This document shows, piece after piece, positions 1 through 5,492 of a DNA stretch of 6,515 nucleotides; position 1 is the first letter of the stretch, and each line of letters starts with the position of its first letter. A program made the position numbers and the translations under genes. Source of the DNA: an uncultured Oscillospiraceae bacterium (GTDB taxonomy: Bacteria > Bacillota > Clostridia > Oscillospirales > Oscillospiraceae). Under the pieces are notes generated by a model. The model saw nothing but the letters and a program-made list of their open reading frames with translations, had not been told where the DNA came from and did no database searches. Location: assembly GCA_944385645.1 (NCBI GenBank), contig CALWYA010000086.1, positions 1-6,515 on the forward strand. Reading direction: 5' to 3'.

Positions 1-195
1 GGAAAGGGACTCCAGATACCGCCGGGAGCCCTCGGCGTACAGCACGCCCAGGGCCAGGGAGGACTTTCCCGAGCCGGACACCCCGGCGATGCCCACGATC
101 CGATTCAGGGGGATGTCCACGTCGATGTTCTTCAGATTGTGTACCCGGGCCCCCCGGACCTGGATGGCCGGGGGCGGGGTCTTCCGCTTGTCCAT
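1..195 (-). CDS. UvrA-family ABC ATPase, N-terminal fragment (gene runs off the window)
   Basis: Only the first 65 codons are present; the rest lies beyond position 1. The fragment has the RGARVHNLKNIDVDIP opening typical of UvrA, then a Walker A loop, GVSGSGKSS (residues about 38-46), and the conserved LYAEGSRRYLESLS stretch. These belong to the first ATPase half of UvrA, the damage-recognition ATPase of nucleotide excision repair. The ATG at 193-195 follows a GAGAGGAA ribosome binding site. The Pro-rich start (MDKRKTPPPA) and GVSGSGKSSLALGVLYAEG, where housekeeping UvrA more often has GLSGSGKSSLAFDTLYAEG, suggest a UvrA paralogue of the UvrA2/resistance type rather than the main repair protein. 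That is inference from a short fragment. It is divergent from the neighbouring hydrolase gene, with its own promoter. Confidence 0.88.
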   Translation of the reverse strand, partial: MDKRKTPPPAIQVRGARVHNLKNIDVDIPLNRIVGIAGVSGSGKSSLALGVLYAEGSRRYLESLS

Positions 196-238
196 GGTGT
201 GTTCCTCTCCGCCGCCGGGCCGGCGGCCGTTTTTCTCT

Positions 239-267
239 ATCATACAACGGGGGAGCGCCTTCCGCAA
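239..267 (-). promoter_or_regulatory. Sigma-A-type promoter for the UvrA-like gene
   Basis: On the minus strand a TTGCGG -35 box (262-267) is followed after 17 bp by a TATGAT -10 box (239-244). Transcription would start near 232, leaving a leader of about 37 nt. The leader contains a GC-rich inverted repeat (about 211-227) before the ribosome binding site. The -10 box matches consensus at 5 of 6 positions and the -35 box at 3 of 6. Confidence 0.55.
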
Positions 268-295
268 GTCTGAACATGGAGGAGGGGAGAACGGA

Positions 296-324
296 TAGAC
301 TTCCGGGCGGCCCTGTGCTATACT
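296..324 (+). promoter_or_regulatory. Sigma-A-type promoter for the MBL-fold hydrolase gene
   Basis: TAGACT (296-301), a 17 bp spacer and TATACT (319-324) form a plausible promoter with an extended TGn element just before the -10 box. It lies back-to-back with the UvrA-like promoter without overlapping it. Transcription would start near 331, giving a leader of about 85 nt that carries an inverted repeat at 348-372. Confidence 0.55.
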
Positions 325-347
325 GTCCCCCAGAGGCGCCTCGCCCG

Positions 348-372
348 GCTCCGGCTGACCCGGGGCCGGAGC
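348..372 (+). other. Leader hairpin upstream of the hydrolase gene
   Basis: GCTCCGGC (348-355) is the perfect complement of GCCGGAGC (365-372), with a 9-base loop. It lies in the predicted 5' leader, about 30 bases before the ribosome binding site. No T-run follows, so it is not an intrinsic terminator. It may only stabilise the mRNA; I do not recognise a known riboswitch or leader class. Confidence 0.35.
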
Positions 373-415
373 GCGGAGTGCCAGAACGACCAGAGGAAGA
401 AAAGAGGCGGAAACG

Positions 416-1294
416 ATGTACGAGTTGATCTCCATTACGGAAAAGAGCTGCTATATCCAGAGCCCCGCCAAGATCGGGCTGGTGCGGCTGGACGACGAGC
501 GGGTCTGTCTGATCGACAGCGGGAACGACAAGGACGCGGGCCGGAAGGTCCGCCAGCTGCTGGACGCCAGGGGGTGGAAGCTGACCGCCATCTATAACAC
601 CCACTCCAACGCGGACCACATCGGGGGCAACCGCTATCTCCAGGGGCAGACGGGATGTAAGATCTACGCCCCGGGGATCGAGGCGGCGTTTACCCGATAC
701 CCGGTGCTGGAGCCGTCCTTCCTGTACGGCGGGTACCCCTGCCGGGACCTGCGGCACAAATTTCTCATGGCCCAGGAGAGCGGGGCGGAGGAGCTGACCC
801 GGGAGGTCCTCCCGGAGGGCTTCGAGCTCCTCCCTCTGCCGGGGCATTTCTTTGACATGGTGGGCTTCCGCACCCCGGACGACGTGGTGTATCTGGCCGA
901 CTGCCTCTCCAGCCGGGAGACCCTGGACAAGTATCAGATCGGTTTTATATACGACGTGGCCGCCTATCTGGACACCCTGGAGCGGGTGAAGTCCCTCCGG
1001 GCCCGGATGTTCGTCCCGGCCCACGCGCCGGCCTCGGAGGAGATCGCGCAGCTGGCCCAGGACAACATCGACAAGGTGTGGGAGATCGCCGGGCGGATCC
1101 TCTCCCTGTGCGGGGAGCCCCGGAGCTTTGAAGAGGTCCTGCGGCGCCTGTTCGCGGACTATCAGCTCACCATGGATTTCCAGCAGTACGTCCTGGTGGG
1201 CAGCACGGTCCGCTCGTATCTCTCCTGGCTGAAGGACCGGGGGGAGCTGGACGCCGTCTTTGACGACAACCGGCTGCTCTGGCAGAAGAAGTAG
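416..1294 (+). CDS. MBL-fold (metallo-beta-lactamase superfamily) metallo-hydrolase
   Basis: This 292-residue protein has no signal peptide and is probably cytoplasmic. The fold signatures are in order: LIDSGNDKD (residues 32-40), the metal motif THSNADHIGG (62-71), LPGH (141-144), YLADC (159-163) and VPAH (200-203). Likely metal ligands are H63, D67, H68, H144, D162 and H203. The second His of the usual HxHxDH motif is Asn (N65), so the first metal site is changed. Residues about 235-290 form a helical, winged-helix-like C-terminal extension, as in several MBL hydrolases of the glyoxalase II/LACTB2 type. The substrate cannot be told from sequence. The ATG is preceded by AAGAGGCGG at good spacing. 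The gene has its own promoter and is followed by a strong terminator, so it is probably transcribed alone. Confidence 0.88.
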   Translation: MYELISITEKSCYIQSPAKIGLVRLDDERVCLIDSGNDKDAGRKVRQLLDARGWKLTAIYNTHSNADHIGGNRYLQGQTGCKIYAPGIEAAFTRYPVLEPSFLYGGYPCRDLRHKFLMAQESGAEELTREVLPEGFELLPLPGHFFDMVGFRTPDDVVYLADCLSSRETLDKYQIGFIYDVAAYLDTLERVKSLRARMFVPAHAPASEEIAQLAQDNIDKVWEIAGRILSLCGEPRSFEEVLRRLFADYQLTMDFQQYVLVGSTVRSYLSWLKDRGELDAVFDDNRLLWQKK

Positions 1295-1331
1295 GGGAGT
1301 GCGGCTGAGTACGGGCGGGAACAAAATTCAA

Positions 1332-1357
1332 AGGGCGGCCGGGAAACCGGCCGCCCT
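1332..1357 (+). terminator. Bidirectional intrinsic terminator between convergent genes
   Basis: An 11 bp perfect stem, AGGGCGGCCGG (1332-1342) with CCGGCCGCCCT (1347-1357), closes on a GAAA tetraloop. On the plus strand it is followed by CTTTCTT and ends the hydrolase transcript. On the minus strand it is followed by TTGAATTTTGT and can end the SLH-protein transcript, whose stop codon is about 36 bases upstream of the hairpin on that strand. Confidence 0.82.
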
Positions 1358-1393
1358 CTTTCTTGGGCATGGACTTGATGCGTGACGGTTCGC

Positions 1394-2866
1394 CTATACC
1401 CGGGGATTGTCCCAGCAGCAGATCACTACGCTGTTGTCGGCCAGGAAGAACTCCACAATCTGAGATCCCTTGTAGAACACGGCGGTGGAGGTGTCCCGCC
1501 CGCTCTGGTCATAGGAGCGCAGGTAGCGGAAATCGTAGTCGTTCATTAGGACGTTCATATAGTTGACGATAAACGCAGAGTCTATGCTGTCCGGCATCCC
1601 CTCGATGCCATAGCGGTAGTAGGTCTGCTCATAGGGCCCCACGACCTGGTGTATCTCTTCAGACAGCGGCATCCCGCTGTATGTGCCGAAGTCGGGGACG
1701 GTGGGCCAGTCGGCGTAGAACTCGCTCTGAGGCTGGGGCTGGGGCTCCGGTTCCGGCTGAGGCTCCGGGTCCGCGGTGGGAGTCAACGTGAAGGTCTTGC
1801 GCAGGGAGGGGTCCACCATGTTGGACAGGATGACACAGACCTCGGCCCGGGTGATGGGGTCGGCGGGGGCGAAGGTGCCGGCGGAATCCCGGCCGGAGAG
1901 GATGCCGGCCCGGTACAGGCGGTAGACCGCGTCGTGATAGGCGGTGCCGGCGGGGACATCGGGGATGGCCCCCTCCTGGATGTCGTTGATGGAGGCCAGC
2001 GCCTCGGCGGGCAGGGCGTTGGTGAGGACCAGGGCGAACTCGCCGCGGTCGATATTGGCGTCGTAATTGGCATAGGTGGAGCAGATGCCGTTGGCCACGG
2101 CGTAGTCCACGTAGGGCTGATACCAGGGCCCGCCGGTACCGGCAAAGCTGTGGCCGCCGCCGTAGTAGGTGTCATGGAGACGGCAGGCGATGACAAGGGT
2201 ATGGGCGATGGTCAGATTGCCCTCTGCGCTGAAGCTGGTGCCGCTGACGCCGGACATCAGTCCATACTCACAGGCGGCCTGGACCGCAGAGGCGTACCAG
2301 GCCCCGCTGCCTACGTCGGAAAACTGCCCGGGCGTATAGGGGACGCTCCGGGTGAAATTGGACAGGCCGGCAGGGGGCTGCGCGGGGGGCTCGGTCTGTC
2401 CGGCGTTGGGATCGGTGTAGCGCATGTGGATCAGCAGCAGGGTGTTGCCGAAGCGGGCGGTGTCAAAGACGGCCTGCGTCATTTCTATATCGGCGATTAT
2501 GAAGGACTCGAACCCATCAGCCAGGTACTTGTCCATCCAGAGATTGCCGGTGTTTTCTGTGTCGCGCTGAAATCCGTTGTTCTCCAGGGCGCGCTGGGCG
2601 GCAAGGGCCGCCTCGTTCCAGGACAGGCTGTTGTCAATGGTATAGGCCTCCATGGTCACCTGAGAGGTGTTGGCGGCCAGCTCCGCGTCCAGACCCATTT
2701 CGGTGGGCGAGATCTCCAGCACCGCCTGATAGGTCAGGCCGCTGACCCCCTGGAGATAGGGCTGGGAGTAGGGCGGTCCGCCGGCCGCCAGGGCAGGCAG
2801 GCACAGGGAAAGACACAGGGACAGGACCATGAGGAGAGACAGGGCGCTGCGCCGAATGCGTTTCAT
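1394..2866 (-). CDS. Secreted S-layer homology (SLH) domain protein
   Basis: 490 residues. An N-terminal signal peptide (residues 1-27/28) has the charged start MKRIRR, a Leu-rich core and a PALA-A cleavage site. Residues about 35-155 form an unrecognised N-terminal domain. Three SLH repeats follow: about 182-231 (starts FSDVGSGAWYASAV), about 247-287 (WYQPYVDYAVANGI) and about 302-352 (PDVPAGTAYHDAVYRLYRAGI). SLH repeats anchor proteins to secondary cell-wall polymers, so this should sit on the cell surface. The usual TRAE-type motif is intact only in repeat 3 (ITRAE); repeats 1 and 2 read TIAHT and DRGEF. A Pro/Glu/Gln linker (367-380) leads to a C-terminal domain (about 386-490) that I do not recognise. 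The ATG follows AAAAGGAG by 8 bases. A weak promoter candidate on the minus strand is TTGTTT (2969-2974), 16 bp, TAGACT (2947-2952). Role beyond wall attachment is unknown. Confidence 0.86.
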   Translation of the reverse strand: MKRIRRSALSLLMVLSLCLSLCLPALAAGGPPYSQPYLQGVSGLTYQAVLEISPTEMGLDAELAANTSQVTMEAYTIDNSLSWNEAALAAQRALENNGFQRDTENTGNLWMDKYLADGFESFIIADIEMTQAVFDTARFGNTLLLIHMRYTDPNAGQTEPPAQPPAGLSNFTRSVPYTPGQFSDVGSGAWYASAVQAACEYGLMSGVSGTSFSAEGNLTIAHTLVIACRLHDTYYGGGHSFAGTGGPWYQPYVDYAVANGICSTYANYDANIDRGEFALVLTNALPAEALASINDIQEGAIPDVPAGTAYHDAVYRLYRAGILSGRDSAGTFAPADPITRAEVCVILSNMVDPSLRKTFTLTPTADPEPQPEPEPQPQPQSEFYADWPTVPDFGTYSGMPLSEEIHQVVGPYEQTYYRYGIEGMPDSIDSAFIVNYMNVLMNDYDFRYLRSYDQSGRDTSTAVFYKGSQIVEFFLADNSVVICCWDNPRV

Positions 2867-2972
2867 AGTACCACTCCTTTTCTGTTGTTGCCCGCCCTTC
2901 CGGACTGGGGACCGGAGGAGCGGAAGAAACGACGGCTTCTGCTCTCAGTCTACTCTTTTTTGGGGAAAAAAC

Positions 2973-3004
2973 AATAAACGGGCTGCATAGTCAGCCACTT
3001 TATT
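2973..3004 (-). terminator. Second terminator-like hairpin after the ATPase gene
   Basis: AATAAA (2973-2978) pairs with TTTATT (2999-3004), and GGCTG (2981-2985) with CAGCC (2992-2996); two mismatched pairs separate the two stem segments. On the minus strand the hairpin is followed by GTTTTTTCC. It lies downstream of the stronger terminator at 3042-3077 and may act as a backup before the co-oriented SLH gene. The paired region overlaps the weak SLH promoter candidate, so its role is uncertain. Confidence 0.4.
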
Positions 3005-3041
3005 TTTCAAATCCCGCCCACCGCTCGCCGAGGGAGGGCGA

Positions 3042-3077
3042 GAAAAAAGAGAGGGCCGCCTGCCGGCGGCCCTCTCT
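3042..3077 (-). terminator. Intrinsic terminator of the metal ATPase gene
   Basis: On the minus strand a 13 bp perfect stem, AGAGAGGGCCGCC with GGCGGCCCTCTCT (3048-3060 and 3065-3077), is followed directly by TTTTTTC-type sequence. It starts about 30 bases past the ATPase stop codon. A smaller CTCGCC/GGCGAG inverted repeat (3024-3042) lies just beyond it. Confidence 0.85.
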
Positions 3078-3106
3078 GGGAACGGGACAAATGGGATGTT
3101 CGGCCC

Positions 3107-4993
3107 TTACAGCTTTTTTACAAACAGCGCCCGGATGGCGTTGAGCACCGCCAGGATCATCACCCCCACGTCGGCGAAGATGGCCAGCCACATGCCGGCC
3201 AGCCCCAGGGCCACCAGCACCAGACAGGCCAGCTTCACCCCGATGGCGAAGACGATGTTCTGATAGACGATGCCCAGGCACTTGCGGGAGATGCGGATGG
3301 CCTTGGCGATCTTCAGGGGGTCGTCATCCATCAGCACCACGTCGGCGGCCTCGATGGCGGCGTCGGAGCCCAGGGCCCCCATGGCGATGCCGATGTCCGC
3401 CCGGGAGAGGACGGGGGCGTCGTTGATGCCGTCCCCCACGAAGGCCAGTTTTTCCCGGCCCTGCTTGGCGGCCAGCAGCGCCTCCACCTTTTCCACCTTG
3501 TCCGCCGGGAGGAGCTGGCTGTGGACCTCGTCCACCCCCAGATCGGCGGCCACCTGGTCGGCGACCCGCTTCGCGTCCCCGGTGAGCATGACGGTCTTCC
3601 GGACGCCGGCGGCCTTCAGCTGCCGGACGGCCTCCCGCGCCGTGGGCTTCACCACGTCGGAGATGAGGATGTGGCCCATATACTGGCCGTCGATGGCCAT
3701 GTGGATGACGGTGCCCACGCCGTGACAGGGGATGTAGGGGATCCCAAGCCGGTCCATGAGCTTGCCGTTGCCGGCGGCCACCGGATGGCCGTCCACCGAG
3801 GCGGTGACCCCCTCCCCGCCGATCTCCCGGATCTCCGCCACCCGGCCGCGGTCCAACTCCTTCCCATAGGCCCGCTGGAGGCTCCGGCTGATGGGGTGGG
3901 AGGAGGCGGACTCGGCCAGGGCGGCGTACTCCAGCAGCTTCTCGTCCTCCAGCCGGCTGTGGTGGATGCCGCTGACCTGGAAAACCCCCTGGGTGAGGGT
4001 GCCCGTCTTGTCAAAGACCACGAACTTCGTCTGGGACAGGGCTTCCAGGTAGTTGGAGCCCTTCACCAGCACCCCCGCCTTGCTGGCCCCGCCGATGCCG
4101 GCGAAGAAGCTGAGGGGGATGGAGATGACCAGGGCGCAGGGGCAGGAGGCCACCAGGAAGGTGAGGGCCCGGTACACCCAGGTTTCCCACCCGGCGGGGA
4201 GGTCCAGGACGGCCAGCCGCACCAGGGGGGGCAGGACGGCCAGGGCCAGGGCGGCGCCGCACACGGCGGGGGTGTAAATCCGGGCAAAGCGGGAGATGAA
4301 GTCCTCCGACCGGGACTTCCGGGAGGAGGCGTTCTCCACCAGGTCCAGAATTTTGGAGACGGTGGACTCGCCGAACTCTTTTGTGGTGCGGATCTTCAGC
4401 ACCCCGGTCATGTTGACGCAGCCGGAGACGACCTCGTCCCCCGCCTCCACGTCCCGGGGCAGGGACTCGCCGGTGAGGGCGGCGGTGTTCAGGGCGGAGC
4501 TGCCCTGGGTGACCACCCCGTCGATGGGGACCTTCTCCCCAGGCTGGACCACGATGACGGTGCCGATGCCCACCTCATCCGGGTCTACCCGGGTGAGCTT
4601 CCCGTCCTGCTCCACGTTGGCGTAATCCGGGCGGATGTCCATCAGTTCGCTGATGTTCCGGCGGGACCTGCCCACGGCATAGGACTGGAACCATTCGCCC
4701 ACCTGGTAGAAGAGCATGACGGCCACCGCCTCGGTGTAGTCCCCGCTGCCCTCGTACAGGGCCAGGGCGATGGCGCCCACGGTGGCCACTGCCATGAGGA
4801 AGTTCTCGTCGAACACCTGGCGGTTCCGGACGCCCCTGGCCGCCTTCCGCAGGATGTCGTATCCGATCACCAGGTAGGGGACCATGTAGCAGCCAAACCG
4901 GAGCCACCCGGTCACCGGAAGGAAGTGCAGGGAGATCAGCAGGGCCGCGGTCACCAGAATGCGGGCCAGCATCTTTTTTTGCTTGTGGTTCAT
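3107..4993 (-). CDS. cadA: P1B-type heavy-metal ATPase (Zn/Cd/Pb efflux)
   Basis: An inner-membrane pump that uses ATP to export divalent soft metals. Residue numbers count from a GTG at 5002. Motifs in order: TGES (177-180, actuator), CPC (287-289, transmembrane metal site), DKTGTLT (phosphorylated D331), SSHP (H369-P370, nucleotide binding), MLTGD (472-476) and GDGINDAP (523-530). K590 and D611 in the last two membrane segments have the same 21-residue spacing as K693 and D714 of ZntA, which points to the P1B-2 (Zn/Cd/Pb) group rather than copper. About eight hydrophobic segments are visible. The usual N-terminal HMA metal-binding domain is absent; a separate gene just upstream encodes one. 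I prefer the ATG at 4991-4993 (628 residues), because GTGAGGTGG sits properly before it, while the GTG at 5000-5002 has no usable ribosome binding site. Exact metal is not proven. Confidence 0.95.
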   Translation of the reverse strand: MNHKQKKMLARILVTAALLISLHFLPVTGWLRFGCYMVPYLVIGYDILRKAARGVRNRQVFDENFLMAVATVGAIALALYEGSGDYTEAVAVMLFYQVGEWFQSYAVGRSRRNISELMDIRPDYANVEQDGKLTRVDPDEVGIGTVIVVQPGEKVPIDGVVTQGSSALNTAALTGESLPRDVEAGDEVVSGCVNMTGVLKIRTTKEFGESTVSKILDLVENASSRKSRSEDFISRFARIYTPAVCGAALALAVLPPLVRLAVLDLPAGWETWVYRALTFLVASCPCALVISIPLSFFAGIGGASKAGVLVKGSNYLEALSQTKFVVFDKTGTLTQGVFQVSGIHHSRLEDEKLLEYAALAESASSHPISRSLQRAYGKELDRGRVAEIREIGGEGVTASVDGHPVAAGNGKLMDRLGIPYIPCHGVGTVIHMAIDGQYMGHILISDVVKPTAREAVRQLKAAGVRKTVMLTGDAKRVADQVAADLGVDEVHSQLLPADKVEKVEALLAAKQGREKLAFVGDGINDAPVLSRADIGIAMGALGSDAAIEAADVVLMDDDPLKIAKAIRISRKCLGIVYQNIVFAIGVKLACLVLVALGLAGMWLAIFADVGVMILAVLNAIRALFVKKL

Positions 4994-5010
4994 GGCAGCC
5001 ACCTCACCAT

Positions 5011-5039
5011 AAATAATTTAATAATCGTTTAATCGTTTG
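5011..5039. promoter_or_regulatory. Putative ArsR-family operator, copy A (between HMA and ATPase genes)
   Basis: An AT-rich island in GC-rich surroundings. Its core TTTAATAATCGTTTAA (5017-5032) matches the copy at 5341-5356 at 14 of 16 positions; over 29 bases the two sites agree at 23. It also contains a perfect tandem repeat, AATCGTTT twice (5023-5038). The sequence resembles the AT-rich imperfect palindromes bound by CadC/CzrA/SmtB-type repressors. It lies 18-46 bases before the ATPase ATG, so it could control a local promoter or block read-through; I see no convincing -35/-10 pair here. Confidence 0.6.
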
Positions 5040-5045
5040 CCGGAA

Positions 5046-5068
5046 GAAAAGCGCCCGCTGGGGGCGCT
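5046..5068 (-). terminator. Small intrinsic terminator or attenuator after the HMA gene
   Basis: On the minus strand AGCGCCC, a CCAGC loop and GGGCGCT form a 7 bp GC-rich stem (5050-5056 with 5062-5068) followed by TTTTCTTCC. It begins 14 bases after the HMA stop codon and lies before the ATPase gene. It could end part of the HMA transcript and lower downstream expression. Confidence 0.55.
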
Positions 5069-5081
5069 CCTCCGGGGCGGC

Positions 5082-5300
5082 TCAGAGGTAGACCTCGCAG
5101 TCGTCCTCCACCCGCTTGCAGTTTGTCCGCACCTGCTCCATGACGGCCCTGGGGTCGTGGCCCTCGGCAAACTCCACGTTCATTTTCAGGGTCATGAAGT
5201 TGACGGTGCAGCTCTGGACGCCCTCGGTCCTCCGGGCGGCATCCTCCATCTTATTGGCGCAGTTGGCGCAGTCCACGTCGATCCGGTAGGTCTTTTTCAT
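5082..5300 (-). CDS. Stand-alone heavy-metal-associated (HMA) domain protein
   Basis: 72 residues with the ferredoxin-like HMA pattern: beta-strand KKTYRIDVD, the metal loop DCANCA (C11 and C14), helix NKMEDAARRTEGV, strand SCTVNFMTLKMNVEF and a second helix. It should bind a soft metal ion through C11 and C14. CadA/ZntA-type pumps usually carry this domain fused at their N-terminus; here it is a separate protein encoded just upstream of the domain-less pump, and probably delivers metal to it or buffers it (inference). Additional cysteines C31, C61 and C68 are present, the last in an acidic tail (EDDCEVYL). The ATG follows AAAGGAG. Expression is driven by a strong promoter with an overlapping operator-like site. 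Confidence 0.9.
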   Translation of the reverse strand: MKKTYRIDVDCANCANKMEDAARRTEGVQSCTVNFMTLKMNVEFAEGHDPRAVMEQVRTNCKRVEDDCEVYL

Positions 5301-5334
5301 GGGGCAGGCTCCTTTCTGAGTGGGTCATAAGGGA

Positions 5335-5363
5335 AAACAATTAAATAATCATTTAACTATTTG
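5335..5363. promoter_or_regulatory. Putative ArsR-family operator, copy B (at the HMA promoter)
   Basis: The core TTAAATAATCATTTAA (5341-5356) is a perfect 6 bp inverted repeat (TTAAAT/ATTTAA) around four bases, resembling CadC/CzrA/SmtB operators. It lies just downstream of the -10 box of the HMA promoter and covers the expected transcription start (about 5358). A bound repressor would block initiation. It shares 23 of 29 positions with copy A. Confidence 0.7.
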
Positions 5364-5364
5364 T

Positions 5365-5393
5365 AGTATATGCCTGTCGCCGCCGTTTGTCAA
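5365..5393 (-). promoter_or_regulatory. Strong promoter of the HMA/ATPase genes
   Basis: On the minus strand a perfect TTGACA -35 box (5388-5393) is followed after 17 bp by TATACT (5365-5370), 5 of 6 matches to the -10 consensus. It reads into the HMA gene, with a leader of about 58 nt. The near-consensus strength fits a promoter meant to be held off by the repressor at copy B and released by metal. Confidence 0.8.
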
Positions 5394-5463
5394 GGGGGAA
5401 GCAAAAAATTTTTGTCCCGGCGGGCAGCGGAAAGTTTTGGTTTTCCTGGCGAAGAAACCGTGC

Positions 5464-5469
5464 TATAAT
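5464..5469 (+). promoter_or_regulatory. -10 box of the arsR-family gene promoter
   Basis: A perfect TATAAT lies 23 bases before the arsR-family ATG. The best-spaced -35 (TTTTCC, 5441-5446, 17 bp spacer) is weak. The predicted leader is only about 16 nt and contains the GAGAGGTG ribosome binding site. No copy of the operator motif lies within about 75 bases. Confidence 0.6.
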
Positions 5470-5492
5470 ACATCAAAAGAGAGGTGAGCCCT

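Noticed and set aside
211..227. Near-perfect GC palindrome in the UvrA-like leader
   Set aside because: A hairpin with almost no loop and no T-run; GC-rich sequence makes such palindromes common, and no regulatory class fits.
89..298. 69-residue plus-strand frame opposite the UvrA-like start
   Set aside because: It overlaps the UvrA coding start and both divergent promoters, and resembles no protein.
1738..1767. Short repetitive stretch of alternating GGCTCCGG/GGCTGGGG-like sequence
   Set aside because: It encodes the Pro-Glu-Gln linker of the SLH protein, so the repetition comes from protein composition, not a DNA repeat element.
1649..2977. 442-residue open frame on the plus strand opposite the SLH gene
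   Set aside because: Gly/Val-rich, low-complexity translation with no recognisable motif, created by GC-rich third positions of the SLH gene; it has no independent support.
4992..5010. Six-codon frame (ATG at 5008-5010) whose TGA overlaps the ATPase ATG
   Set aside because: It looks like a coupled leader peptide, but it has no ribosome binding site and the overlap can easily occur by chance.
3521..5032. 503-residue open frame on the plus strand opposite the ATPase gene
   Set aside because: His/Gly/Asp/Val-rich shadow of the ATPase coding sequence, which carries all P-type ATPase motifs on the other strand.
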